NCBI GenBank assembly: GCA_905178155.1
Contig: CAJINV010000002.1
Coordinates: 12,347,621-12,411,620, forward strand
Reading direction: 5' to 3'
Origin: Amoebophrya sp. A120
Taxonomy: Eukaryota > Sar > Dinophyceae > Syndiniales > Amoebophryaceae
DNA: 64,000 nucleotides
Part shown: piece after piece, positions 12,301 to 23,023 of the stretch
How the letters are laid out: every line of letters starts with the position of its first letter
Position numbering within the stretch: position 1 is the first letter of the stretch
Program-made: the position numbers and the translations under genes
Notes under the pieces: generated by a model
What the model saw: the letters and a program-made list of their open reading frames with translations, nothing else
Told to the model about the DNA's origin: nothing
Databases searched by the model: none

Positions 12301-15300
12301 GGAACAAAACCAAGATGGAGGAGGTGATGCCGAGGGTCGCCCCCGGCGAAGCCGATCAGTACATCAAAACGGTCACTGAGCCGATCAGGAAGGAGGGCGA
12401 TGAGCAGAAAATCAAACGGAGGGAAGCGAATGCGTACGACAACTTCTTCAACCTCCACAAGAACGACAACGTGGTGAAGGACACGATCGTCCGGAATGAT
12501 ATTAAAAACGCACTCCAACTCGAAAAGCATGATCACGGTTTAACCTCCGCGCAGGCCGAGGATCTCCGGGATTTCGTCTTCAATCCGGACTTTCTCCCCC
12601 GCATGGCTATTGCGGAGCAGATTCTGTACAAGCACTACTGGCGGATGACCTGGAAGTCGCAGGAGTTCTCCTGGCAGTTCTTCCGCGGCCGCACCCAGTG
12701 CGGTTGTGTCTCTGGAAGCTTCGAGCGTAATCGCCTCATGAACAAGCCCACAGTCTTGCGCTGCTCGGTGCAGCAATTCTACGACCCGGTCTTCTGTCTC
12801 GTTCTGGAGGTGTTGCGCGACCTCGGCGTCATTGTCGTGGTCGAGCTCGATCTCCTCCGCGTTGAGGATGTTCCAGATTACAACGCCAATTCGCCCTCGG
12901 CTGCCAGCGGGAAATCGAAAACCGGGCAAATCTATTTTCCGCCTTTGCGCAAAGACGGCGACGTCGCGGCGGAAAAGGACAAGGAAAACGCCCAAGAAGG
13001 TACTACTCGTTCTTTTTCTTTGGCTCATGTCTCTAGCGTGTCCTCTACTGATCTGTCATGCTGTGCCCGGCGGTAAATTTCAAAACCTTAAAACTCCCAG
13101 ATGACATTGATGAGCTGGACTCGCTGTTCGGCGCCCCAAAAGATGAGCGTGGCGAGCTTCTCCGGGAGGAAACTTTTGCGGAAGATGTCCGGCGGGACGG
13201 AATTTACTTAACGCTGCCGGCGGAGCCGCAGGAGTGGACGCTGCCCTGCCAAGGAGGCGGGGGGAAAAGCAACAAAAGCCGCGCCAAGTTTCTCTTTCTG
13301 GACACCCTGAACATGGCGACGCTGAATTGTACGGGTGTGGGGAAAATCCAAATCGCGCAGGATGCGTTCTACACACGCGTCGGGACGAAGCATGTCGCCA
13401 TCAAGGTCTCGGTATGTTTTGCAAAATCATCCCACTAGCACCGGAGTCGGTGAAGTCTTGGGGCAGAAAAGGTCTACAGATTTGTATTGCGAACGCCGGA
13501 CAGGTGGAGAGTCTGTCACGCATAAACTAGATCGGTGCTAGTGTGGTGGTTTTGCATGGGATACCCGGCCTGGGATAATAAGTTCGTCAGCCCATTGCAG
13601 AAAGCCGTTGAGGATGGTTTTGGGTGTGTGAAGAAGTTCCTGCCACCCGGTGTGGCCTCGACAATCGCCGACACGAAAGACACCGCTGTCATGCTGCTGA
13701 ACGAAAACCCGGGATTGTTGCAGTGCCTCGAGCGCGAGGAGCCACCAACGGTGGGGTGGAGCCTGGAGGACAACATGCTGGCGGTCGCGTCGGGACTTTC
13801 TGATCTTATCAAAGAACACTCCACACCCGGGTTCGAAGATTGGCAGCCCAACGCCATGATTCGGCACCACCTCCAGCAGGCCGAACGGAAGGAGCGCTTG
13901 TCGCTGACGCCGAACCGGAAAAAGGCGGACGAGCAGCTTCTGGAAGACTCCGATATGCCGGACGCAAATCCGAGAACCTCCACGGCCCGGCTTCTGGGAA
14001 GTGACGACCTGATCAACGAGAGTCTCGATATCAACAACATCTACGACGGGGATTTTGTCCAGAAGGCCTTCGGCGTTTCTCGCGAGGATGCCGACGTTGA
14101 GGACGATGAATGGGGCACCCTCGTGGACCACTATGACCCGCGTTTCGGAACGTTACTGCCGCGCCCCGGCGCAGCGGCGGTGGCGGGAAGCAGTAGCAGT
14201 AGTGCGGCGGTGAATTTGGGTAGTAGCGCCGTTAACCCGTTGCTTGGCGGAATCTCGGGGGAGTCGGAATTTCTGGACAAGCAAATGTCGCACTTCAGCA
14301 AGTACCTGCAGGCCCGCAACATCTCCAACCCCATACGGGAGCAAGATAACGCTTTTGCGGAATTTGTCGAGGACGGCTTCATTTTCAACGACAACGCCCA
14401 GGCGGGTCTGCTGCTCCCTCCGGATGATGGCAAAAAGGCCAAACGGCTGAAAAAGGACGACCTCAAGCTCCTGCCGGAGACGGAGGAAAAGCTTCTCGTA
14501 AATCAGGTGGATTCGGGCGGCATGTTGTTGCAGCGGATGTTCGCCCGGAGCGCGCAGAAAGCGAAGTTGGTCAAAATGGAGACCCGCCAGTGGGTGGAGG
14601 TTCTCTACTGCCTCGTGTACGGCGGGCTGCGGACGGGGTCCGACGCCTTGCTCAATCGCGGCGACTTCTACCACCTGGTAAACTGCAAGAAGAAGATGGG
14701 GAAGGTTCATTTGGTCACCATGGAGGAAACCTGCCAGTACTTCCGCGCCAGGTTGCTGGCGATGGTTGCTGAAGATGTCCGCGAAAACAAAGTCATCGAG
14801 CAAAAGGTGGAGGAAAAGAAGCGCGTTTTTGATGAGAAGCAGAAAGGACCAATCAAAACCGCGGAGGCCCTTGCCTCGAAAAACGCCGTCAGAGCTAGCC
14901 TGAAGAGGGCGGCGGAGCAGTTCGAGGACTTTGCCGGCGCCGTTCCGGGTCTGCGCGAGGGTGCTGCTGCCGAGGAACGAGAGAAGGCTGTTGGCGACAT
15001 CGAACAGGTGGGCCTTTCTTCTTTTTTGTCATGTGGATTGGGCACAAATTTCGCTCATTGTGGAGTGCATGAAAATGGCATGTGACGAAATTATGAAAAA
15101 ACACAGGACGACGATAGCGACTACGAGTTTCAGTGCGAGGAGTGTGATGACGACGGCCTCGTCGGAGAGGATGCGGAGCAGAGGCGTGCAGAGGCGATGA
15201 AAAGCGAGGTCATGGAGTTGAAGAAGGAGCACTTGTTCGGCGGGGACAAAAAGAAAGAGTCTCTCTGGGCCGAGATCCAGGAGAAGTCCCCGATCGAAAT

Positions 15301-15789
15301 GGACCCTGCGGAGGAGCACGCGCGGCTGAAAAACAAGAAGTTTCTGCAGAAGTGCAGGCGCGGCATCCATGTGGTGTACATGACCCTGAATCTGCTGGGT
15401 TCTGGTGCTCCGCAGGCCATCTCGCACCGGGCGGACACGGGGGCGCAGGTCACGACCCGCCAGCTGGGCCAACGCAGCCACCTGCGGGTGAAGCTGACTG
15501 CCGCGGAACAGGCGATGGAGAATGGACCCAACGCGCGGTGTGTTTGCGGTTACTGGCGGGATGGCCAGCTGTATACCGATGCAACCTGTACAACGAAAGC
15601 AACTATCGACAGAATGATGAAGTGCGCGAAGTATTACCTCATGCACAAGGCGCGGGGAAACATCCCGGAGCTGTGCAACTGCCCGGCGGGAATCAAATAC
15701 GAGAAGAAATACAAAGAACTGAAGGAATCCGAGACGTGGATCTCTAAGCCGAGGGCGAAGAAAATGAAGAAGGCCGCTGCGAGTGAGTA
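6372..15789 (+). CDS. Multi-exon gene B, very large protein of unknown function
   Basis: Not recognised. Coding exons follow one another in frame: 6372-6671, 6826-7121, about 8826-8992, about 9082-9207, 9363-10490, 10566-about 11816, about 11898-12038, about 12167-13000, about 13102-13412, 13569-15008, 15103-15789. Borders at 10491-10565 (GTATAT...TTCAG), 11817-11897 (GTACTT...GACAG) and 15009-15102 (GTGGGC...ACAG) are canonical. Visible features: acidic E/D-rich stretches near 10600-10760, a YEFQCEEC motif near 15127, and a C-terminal Cys cluster (ARCVCGYW, ELCNCPAG) followed by a basic tail. Removing the elements at 6672-6820, 9208-9357 and 13413-13563 joins exons in frame. An in-frame TAA at 6642-6644 interrupts exon 1. 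That all exons belong to one gene is inferred; the join across 7122-8825 is the weakest. Confidence 0.55.
6672..6820. mobile_element. Introner, 149 bp, in gene B
   Basis: Starts TATCCTGTGCAGAAATGCCA and ends TGGCATTTTTGCCATGCATA. Inverted arms AATGCCACTC and GAGTGGCATT pair. Flanking 5-mers are TTCCG (left) and TTCCA (right). Removing element plus one flank gives an uninterrupted ...K-D-L-V-P-A-S-Q-H-D-F... reading. The ends resemble family A; the interior differs. Confidence 0.7.
7122..8825. repeat. 1.6-kb intron of gene B holding a foldback palindrome array
   Basis: An outer inverted repeat of about 100 bp lies at 7505-7602 and 8266-8362; both copies carry AAAACGCATCGGAGCAAAAC and an AGAAATCATCAG block in inverse orientation. 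Between them (about 7670-8150), TTTGTCGAGCGGGAACTGGA alternates with its own reverse complement at least four times. These form successive hairpins whose loops are short AT-rich spacers or a GTTCGGC core. Short AACGCATCGG repeats extend to 7340 and 8530. No coding frame is credible here. The position between two gene B exons suggests it lies in an intron. Confidence 0.7.
9208..9357. mobile_element. Introner, 150 bp, family A, with 5-bp duplication AGCGG
   Basis: Starts TATCCTCTGCAAAAGTACCG and ends TTTTTGCAATGCATA, matching 3531-3680 in ends and length. The 5-mer AGCGG flanks it on both sides (9203-9207, 9358-9362). The duplication plus the element ends create a canonical intron: G|GTATCC at the left, ATAAG| at the right. 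Exons read ...A-P-V-A-A then V-A-E-S-N-T... Confidence 0.85.
12039..12163. mobile_element. Possible small introner in gene B
   Basis: Separates a clearly coding stretch (frame reading E-W-I-P-W-L-S-A-D-F-I-P-V-E-G) from the next exon, which is open only downstream of a TAG at about 12161. Termini TATGATATTC and GCGGGATA fit the TAT...ATA pattern. No target duplication is visible and inverted arms are weak, so this may be an ordinary intron. Confidence 0.35.
13413..13563. mobile_element. Introner, 151 bp, in gene B
   Basis: Inverted arms CACTAGCACCG (left, about 13433) and CGGTGCTAGTGTGG (right, about 13533) pair. Ends are TATGTTTTGC and GCATGGGATA. Flanking 5-mers are CTCGG and CCCGG, four of five identical. 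Removal with one flank joins the exons in frame as ...I-K-V-S-A-W-D-N-K-F..., which fits the open frames on both sides. Confidence 0.75.
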
Positions 15790-16815
15790 AATGAGATTAG
15801 TGATCTACTATACAAAAAGTTCTTTCGGTGAGTTTAGTCAGTTTGCTGCTTTTCGATATATATCAAAATCATAGCTGAGATTCAGAATCAGACAGAAAAT
15901 CTTTGCCAGCATTTCGAAGTCCTTCCGCGAAAAGCAGAATGAAAACGCCCTACCACTGTAGCTGTACAACTTCGATCAGTAGTGAAAAAATAAAAGTGAT
16001 TTTTATCCTGATTAGGCATATGGGAATATGGAAATGAGGTCAACACATAGTAAAAAGTAGAGCATAGTTTCTAGTAGCATAGAGGGTGAAAAAGATCAGC
16101 AGAGAAGAATCCACACGATTGGACCAGAGGACAGACCATCGCGTAGAATGTTGGCTGCTGAAGTTGTTGCAAGCCTTGTTTTCGATCCCCCCGCGCAAAA
16201 GCGCACCCGGAAGACCCGTGCTCCGCCCGTGTTATGGGGCCGCTCGGCGACTCGGTTAGTTTTGGTTCATAGCAGCATCTGTGAGATTCGGCCGCCCAGT
16301 GCATTCATCGGTCAAGGCGTCGGCGTCTTCGGATTTTGGTGATCAGCTTTCATACACCTGCGCACCAAGTGTCGCCAGAAATGTCCCTGTGCTTCGGTCT
16401 TGCGTGTCGGTAATGAAGCAGAGTCGTTGTCGTTTGTCTTGTCACAGCTTCGGTGCTCTCCGTCGATCGTTGAAAGGTTTGGGGAAGTTCTTCCCACCAG
16501 TTAAAGTTTTTCGTTCAGATTCGGAGTCGTATTTGGATGTAAATAACATAAAGCGCGATCCGCCATACGCTACATTTTGCAATGATGCTCGCTCAGATGG
16601 AAATTTTGCAGCATTAAATAGAGGCGCTTAGGGCAACAGCGGGCGCCTGTCTTTTCCCCTCGGCCCCACTTCCCAGGGTCTACTTGTGCGTTTTTTTGAG
16701 CACTTTTCTGCGCTAAACTTTGCTTATCACGGTCGAAAAGTGGCGCTCGGTGAATTTTGGGGTGAATTTTGAAAAGGACGCCGGTGAATTTTGTCCTCCG
16801 GCTCTTTTTCAAAAT
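15790..16815. other. Intergenic, no gene seen
   Basis: AT-richer sequence after gene B. Between about 16740 and 16900 the phrase GTGAATTTTG recurs several times, partly inverted (CAAAATTCAC), suggesting a decayed repeat. Open frames in 16281-16631 have no protein-like composition. Confidence 0.4.
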
Positions 16816-17059
16816 TCGCTAGCGCGTGAGAAACTCCGGTTTTTGGGGCTTCAACAAAGTGTCGCCAAAACAAAAAGTCCCAAAATTCACCAAGGGAATT
16901 CTTGACCTGGGGATCACGTCGAATAAGACTTGCTCCGGAGGCAACAAGACACGTAGGGAGTTGTGAGCAGAGCACAGCAGGCGAAGCAAGCTAGCGTCCG
17001 CGGCCGAATCGTGCCTCCCCTTCCACCCGAGGCTGCTCCCAGATATCCAAGTCCAAGCC

Positions 17060-17996
17060 GAGCCAACCACAACTCGTGAGAGCATACATGTTGAACTAGT
17101 GCCCCTGTGTTCAGGCGTCGCCCTCCCTTTCGACCATTTCGGAGAGGAACTTCTGAGGCAGACGCGCAGAAGAATAAGAGCTCCCCGACCCACCTTCTCT
17201 GGTCGCTAGATACGCACTACACAGCCCGGCGATCCCCCGCAAGACCACCTCTTTTGGTGCTGCAAGCGCCACCACGCGACGAGCAGCCCTTCAGGCTATG
17301 TGGTATGCTTGGGCTCGTGTGTCTAATACGTAGCGCTCTTCTCTTTTAAGTAAATGCAAGTCATGCAATACAAATTCACTGCAAATTCACACTTCTGTAC
17401 GCTAACGACCGTTGAAGACATAGAACCTGCCGCGACGCGGACGACGAGGAAGATTGTCTGCTCTGGGATTGTCCTACAGCAGTCGAACAACTACTCGCTG
17501 CGCAATAGATTTTGCAGACTGCGTTCACCAGTAAAGCCGCGTCCCTCGGGTCCAGCTGGTGCAGCTCCGCCAAGTGCTTCGCCCGTTGCATAAACGCGTC
17601 CCAGAGCCGCACGGCGTGAATTTGTTCCCGGCTTGCGGTCACAGCGGCTTTGCCCAGCGTTTCGCTATCCATCACATTCGGGTGCGGAAACTGGTCCAGC
17701 TGACTCAACAAATGGCTCGCCGCGGCGGTGGCGGCGGAGCTGCTGTTGTAGAAGATGCCGGGCTGGCGGACAGGAGTAGAACTGCTGCTGCTCGACGGGG
17801 TCGTCGCACCTCCCAGCCGCCCTCCACGGCCGGTGGACATCCGGTAATCGTGGTACGTAGCAGCTGCAGAGGAGCTACCATTATATCCATACGAAGTACT
17901 ACCCGCGGCACGAGCGCGCGCACCAGCAGAAGTGTAGGACAGGGAGCGGGTCTGAACTTCGTGCACTGTGGCCCTCTTCTGCCCCCGCAGCTTCAT
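17060..17996 (-). CDS. Probable exons of an unrecognised helical-repeat protein, possibly partial
   Basis: The exon from 17996 encodes a Ser/Ala-rich leader followed by a helical stretch (RLWDAFMQRAKHLAEL, then LDPRDAALLVNAV). A second open stretch, read on the same strand at about 17290-17155, encodes VALAAPKEVVLRGIAGLCSA and continues to LPQKFLSEMVEREGDA before a stop. The alternating amphipathic helices recall the repeats that precede RAP domains in alveolate organelle RNA-binding proteins, but no RAP domain is seen and the resemblance is by eye only. The splice pair between the pieces was not settled. The gene may be decayed or may continue below 17060. Confidence 0.35.
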
Positions 17997-17999
17997 CTT

Positions 18000-19029
18000 A
18001 ATACTGCAGGGGTGAACTGCGAGCGCGACGGGCTTAGCGCAACGAGTGATAGGATGCTTGTAGAAGTCAAGAATGGTATAATTGTCGTATAAATTCTTCG
18101 TTTACTTCGCATTTCCAACATTCTCCCCGAATAATGTTTTTTGGAATTGCCTCATACGGAGATGAAATTGCGCTGCAAAGGGTCAGTCTCAGTACTATCA
18201 CATGCATCACTTTGCTTCCGATCACGATCAGTGAGGATCGTCATCGCCGATCATACGGATCTTTATCTGTAGCTGCGCGTTTATCGAATGAAAACAGAAG
18301 ACGCAGAAGTGGTTTTTCAAGAACAGTTAGAAGATCCTCTCTGTCCCCATGTCCTCGGTGTGATCAGCAAGTGGGGGCCAAAATCGGTATTCTCGGATGC
18401 AAAAAGTTCATAAGTACGTGAACCTAGAAAGAGGGAACAACGTGAATGACGACGAGAAACAATGTCAAGAAAAAAATAAAAAACAGGATACTGAAGCAAC
18501 TATACTAAACACAGTGCGAGCACGAGGTGATCAGACATAAACCAATGACACGCATCAAACACGGGAACTGGAGTACGGAGGCCTCGTCGAGCGGAAGAAA
18601 TGCACCAGCTAGTGCATGCTTCACCACCAGCTTCCTCGCTTTATCGCCCGCATTTCGTTGGGACATATTCTCGCTATTGCTTTCTTGGTGTACAAAATTA
18701 CTACGTTAGAGGAGCACGCGTAAGTTGTGTTTCATGTCGTTGGATATTGGTCCGCCTGTACATGGAGATTCAGATCGTGTGCGGGAGTCGGTAGCGGTAC
18801 CACAACCAGTAGAAAAAATGCGAAAAATAACAATAAAAGACATACTGGTGAACGAAAGTAACATATAAGCGCCATAGAAGATTCGAGATTGTTCAAGAAA
18901 GTCGTCGGCTGAAAACCGCCTGGGCTCCCAAGCCGAGCGCAAAATGTTTAAAGTACATTTGGTGGCGATGGAACGTAAGCGACCATCGGGTCGTTTAATT
19001 TCGAGGCATTTGTAGTTCTAATCGCGGCA
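18000..19029. other. Stretch of uncertain content upstream of the 19-kb exons
   Basis: A short open frame at 18134-18200 (MFFGIASYGDEIALQRVSLS) looks membrane-protein-like and could be an upstream exon of the plus-strand gene ending at 19857, but no chain of splice sites was traced. Otherwise no support for genes. Confidence 0.3.
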
Positions 19030-19857
19030 GCATCGAGTTTTAGCACCGAACTCGTATGGATGTGTCAGGTTTGAAATCGACAAAGTTGAAATAACTTGTA
19101 ATGCATAAAATCGATACCAGTTGGAAGCCCAATTTCTAAGCGGTGCATGACAAATTTCGGCACCGTGTAAATCCAGTTTGTCATGCTGTTCAGGGACAGA
19201 AGGCGTCTTTTGTCATGCTGCTTTAGCATCTCTGTCGCAGACCCCAAACAGGCTGACAGTCGGCTTCACTTGCCATCCCTGCAAGAGAGGCACTTTGTGC
19301 CTTGCATTTTATGCATGAGAAATTATTTCAACTTTGACGATTTCAATCCTATCACATCCATAGAAGGACCACCTGAAGCATCGTGCAGCAACGAAGCCTG
19401 TCCTCCTCGCGCTTTATCAAATGTAAAAATGTCTGGGTCTCGTCTGGAAGAATGCAACTTGTCATGCTAAATCTGAAGCATGCAAAAATCTGTGTTGCAT
19501 GATTACCAAAAGCTGTCCACTTTTGACCTAATCGAGAGGCCCTTTCTCATGCAGGACTTGCATGACAGAACTCTCACAGAATCTGTCATGCTCTGTCCTA
19601 CATACCAGACCTCATGAGTCATGTAAAATCTGCATGACAAATCTGGCATTTTTCCAGACCCAGACATTTTTACATTTGATACGCTTCCTCCAGGAAGTCG
19701 GAGTAGTTTGACCGAGTGTTATCACTACTCCTTGGTGCTTGAAAGCGACCTCCGCGAGCTGATTTTGAAAAATGTTCCGGATATTACTACCCGACGAGGA
19801 CTCCTCCCTCTAGTCCATAACGGACTTTCTTCCATGGTGACCAAATTGAGTAACTAA
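19030..19857 (+). CDS. 3' exons of an unrecognised plus-strand gene cut by two introners
   Basis: The terminal exon (about 19687-19857) reads LPPGSRSSLTECYHYSLVLE then SDLRELILKNVPDI and ends in TAA. Removing the element at 19415-19681 with one CGCTT copy continues this frame leftward through 19363-19414 (K-D-H-L-K-H-R-A-A-T-K-P-V-L-L-A). A further element at 19055-19362 lies before that; the short piece 19041-19054 after a TTTTAG acceptor would continue the frame. Upstream exons were not identified and no family was recognised. Confidence 0.45.
19055..19362. mobile_element. Introner, 308 bp, family X (also in V-ATPase subunit d)
   Basis: Starts TATGGATGTGTCAGGTTTGA and ends CACATCCATA. Arms GACAAAGTTGAAATAA and TTATTTCAACTTTG pair, with a TGCATAAAAT/ATTTTATGCAT block inside. 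The copy in the V-ATPase gene (60160-60467) has the same ends, the same inner blocks and the same 308-bp length. No 5-bp duplication is visible here. Confidence 0.75.
19415..19681. mobile_element. Introner, 267 bp, family 1, duplication CGCTT
   Basis: Starts TATCAAATGTAAAAATGTCT and ends in the inverse of that (AGACATTTTTACATTTGATA). Interior is rich in TGTCATGC and GCATGACA words. CGCTT flanks both sides (19410-19414, 19682-19686). Confidence 0.85.
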
Positions 19858-20273
19858 TATTATCTGTATCTGTTTACTATTGCGCAACTAGTGTAACTAT
19901 AGGTTTGAAATTCTTTGGGTATGATACCTTCGTTTTCGATTCGTGTAACGTAATACTTACTAGAAGACCTATCGCTACGACGGTCGTGCCGTCCACCTTC
20001 ATCTTTCTGTAACTTACTATTTACAGCTCTTTATTCTACTTATTCTCTGTTTTCGCGACTTGCTTAGCTGCATGAGCTTCTTTCTGTTCTCCGAGAGAAT
20101 ACAGAAGTTGAAGCATCTTCAGGACCAGCATGCCATCGAACATCATGCGTCCTACAGGTCTTGTGTTTCGTTGTTTGCTTATCGCACCAGTATTGGATTT
20201 TCTCAATATCGTAGGAGTTTTTTTTTACTGGCACGATGTCCGCAGCAGGCGTTCGCCGAAAGTGAGTGATCCC

Positions 20274-23023
20274 CTACAACTTTCTTGGGGTTCCGTCGAC
20301 CATCCCGTCTGCGGTTGGTATGGGCAGTTCGGACACTGCGATCTCCGGCCCCATGTTGTCCAGATCGTGGATCCCCGCAAGGGGTTTCGGAGAGCTGGTG
20401 TTCGACTTGATCACGTCCCCGCGGGCTTTCAGGAAGGATTTGAATTCGTCGAAGGAGATGAGCTGGTCGCCGTTGAGATCCTATCACACAGAAAAAAGCT
20501 AGCAGGGCATGTTTGTAATGCAAAAATAAATACACAAAAAAATCTGTATTGCAAATCCGAAGCAGCATGCTATGGGGCCACCCATGACAAGTCATTGTGT
20601 GTGCTTATTTTTGCATTACAAATATGCCCTGCCAGCTTTTTTCTGTGGGATAGATCCGCCTCCTTGATCATGTCCTCGACCTTGACGTTTCGGAATTCCG
20701 GGCCGAACAGGTTCTGCAGGTTGGAGATGGAGATCTCCCCGCTGTTGTCCACGTCGAACCGGTCAAACGTGGCCCGGATCAGGGCGTCGTCGTTGTCCGC
20801 CGTGAGCCGCTTCGAGACGATGGCGGTGAGAAAATCGGAGAAGTACACGTGGTTGTCCCCGTTTAAATCCAGTTCCTCGAACACGTCCTGGATCATCGTT
20901 TCGTTCAGATCCCCTTCTGACGTGGAGAGCCGCTTCACGCCCCGAAGGCTCGCTGTATTGGGTATATTAAGTCTATGTTTCAAGGTCGATTAGAAGTGGA
21001 AAAGTCAACAAGGAAGTGGGACCCTGCGCCTGCCTGCTAGTGCTACGGCGCTACCACCTCACTATAGAAGATTAATATATTGTACTACTTCATCTGCCTC
21101 AGTGACGCACCAATGTGCAGCTCCTTTAGCACCTTTTCAGAAAGAGCAAACCCGAACGGCGTCGTGGTCGTCCGTCAACAATGAAAATAAAAGAGAATAA
21201 AGATACTGTTCTTCTGGAAGGCTTGTTGGAGCGCCTGCTTCAACTCCCACAGCTGTACTGACCCTTCCCTTGTTTTGTCGAGGGACAAGAAAATCTTTTC
21301 CATCGCGGCGACGTCCGCCCGGGGTAGGCACTGCACCATAATCATCGCCGTTGCCTTTTCCAAAGCGGTCTTCTGTCGAAAGGTGGCCAGTGCGTTCAGT
21401 ATGTCACCATCGAGGAGGTGTTCGGGATGTTCCCTGCTGTCCTGGTCTAGCTGCTTGATCCAGGAGGATTCCAATGCTTTTCTCGCGGTAAAACGCTTTG
21501 CCGGGTCTTTCTCAAGAAGCCCCATGACAAACACCTTTGCCATGTCGGAAACCTGAAAGAAAAACGCGGTTGAAATTGGATGATGTAAATGGTAAGTATA
21601 AATAATGGAATCGGTGCCGTGTTTCGTTGCAGTTAATCTTTGACGCGGAAGCCGCGTACATTATCCTCAGCTGTATGGTGATCAAAATATCAAAAATACC
21701 AATACGGATACAAAAAAACATTAGAAAAATGATCGTACCTTTTCAAACCTGCTGCGGTACCACTTGATTTGGTTTTTCCTAATGGCTTGAATGATTTCTG
21801 CGTTTGTCTTTCCGCTGAAGGGCGGATACCCTCCGAGAAGCATAAACACGATGACTCCGACCGCCCACAGGTCGCCGGCGTAAGTGATTTCTGACTGGTG
21901 CGCCAAAAGCTCGGGAGCGAGGTACTCAACCGTGCCGGCAGTCACTACCATCTTTTTGTGCGGATCAAGAACCTGCAGTGGAGAGGTGGGGATTCATTTG
22001 TAAGTAGTGTTTTTGTTTTTCCGCATGTAGCAGTGGCGTTCAAACTAAAAACAAACAAAACCAAAATTAGTTCCCGTGCTTGTTCAAAATCTTTGTTTTC
22101 ACTTTAAGTACCTTTGAAAACCCGAAGTCGATAAGCTTGACCTCGTCGTCGGCTGATTCTGGACTTGGGTAGAGCCAGTTTTGCAGCTTCAGATCTCGAT
22201 GCACGATGTTCATGGTGTTGTGTATGTAGCTCACAGCAAGGAGCATACCCCTTGTCGCAGCCGCGGCCGCGCGCTCGTTGTACTGTCCCCGTTTCAAAAG
22301 TCGGTCGTACAGCTCGCCGCCGGTACAACAGTCGCATACCTGTGAATGAAACCCGAAGAGCAAGAGATGTTGAAGCAGTCATGCTTCGTATCTTGAATCA
22401 GGCGATTCAAGCTGCTGATGGATGCATGTGCAAGTGTGGCACCACGAGTACTTTCATTCTTATGATGAAACAAATGAAAAAGTAAAAAAGTTGTAGTCTT
22501 TTACCAGGTATATTGTCTCTTCTGTTTCGTACATATCACGTAGCCGGACGATATTTGGGTGGTCGCAGTTGAGATAAATTTCGCACTCCGCCCTTACCCG
22601 CGCTATGACTTCCTCTTGTGTCTCATCTGCTGAAGCGAGGTTATTTTTTGTCAAACTCTTTATGGCCACGTGTTCGTTTGTGACCTTGTTTCGTCCCATT
22701 ATTACGCTCCCACAGAATCCGGTGCCGAGCACGTTCTGCTTTTCAAAGTTGTACTCGTGCTCGAGCTTGATATTTGGGTCATGCGCCCTTGACATCACCG
22801 ACGCCGGGTTTTTGGTTAGTGACGGATTGGAGGGCAGGGTCTGCAGCTCCCGGCTGCTCCTTCTCCTTTCCACCGTGCTGTCCCGTATCTGGCCGCCGAT
22901 CCCGGCCGACCCCTGGGACGACCGCTTGCCCGGGGATTCGCTCATGTTCGTGCTTGCGCGGGGGTCTGGTCCACGGTCGTTGCCACGACTCTTTGATGGG
23001 CTAGACGCACAGCAACACGCCAT
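20274..23023 (-). CDS. Calcium-dependent protein kinase (CDPK), six exons
   Basis: Ser/Thr kinase fused to C-terminal EF-hands, so calcium binding should control phosphorylation. Exons: 23023-22505, 22339-22112, 21972-21739, 21552-21207, 20952-about 20658, about 20481-20274; about 610 residues. Visible: a Cys-rich N-terminus (MACCCASS) suited to acylation and membrane attachment, glycine loop LGTGFCGSV, ATP lysine in HVAIKSL, catalytic HRDLKLQNW, metal-binding LIDFGFSK, APELL, then D-L-W-A-V-G. EF-hand loops include DLNGDNHVYFSDF, DVDNSGEISISNL and DLNGDQLISFDEF. All four first introns are GT-AG. The last intron is an introner that splits an EF-hand; excision gives E-A-D-L-N-G-D-Q. HRDLKLQN replaces the usual HRDLKPEN; catalytic Asp and Asn are kept. 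High confidence in family. Confidence 0.9.
20482..20652. mobile_element. Introner, 171 bp, inside an EF-hand exon, duplication GATCC
   Basis: Starts TATCACACAGAAAAAAGCTA and ends TTTTTTCTGTGGGATA. Inverted arms of about 45 bp are nearly perfect (GGGCATGTTTGTAATGCAAA against TTTGCATTACAAATATGCCC). GATCC flanks both sides (20477-20481, 20653-20657). No GT-AG is available at the borders on the coding strand. Confidence 0.9.

Noticed and set aside
16740-16900. GTGAATTTTG repeats as an introner
   Set aside because: No paired terminal repeats, no 5-bp duplicates and no coding exon on either side.
18134-19030. Idea of a nucleotide-sugar transporter (SLC35-like) gene from weak similarity near 18134 and 18990
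   Set aside because: The stretch near 18990 is better explained as the end of an intron before the TTTTAG acceptor, and the remaining likeness is too short to name a family.
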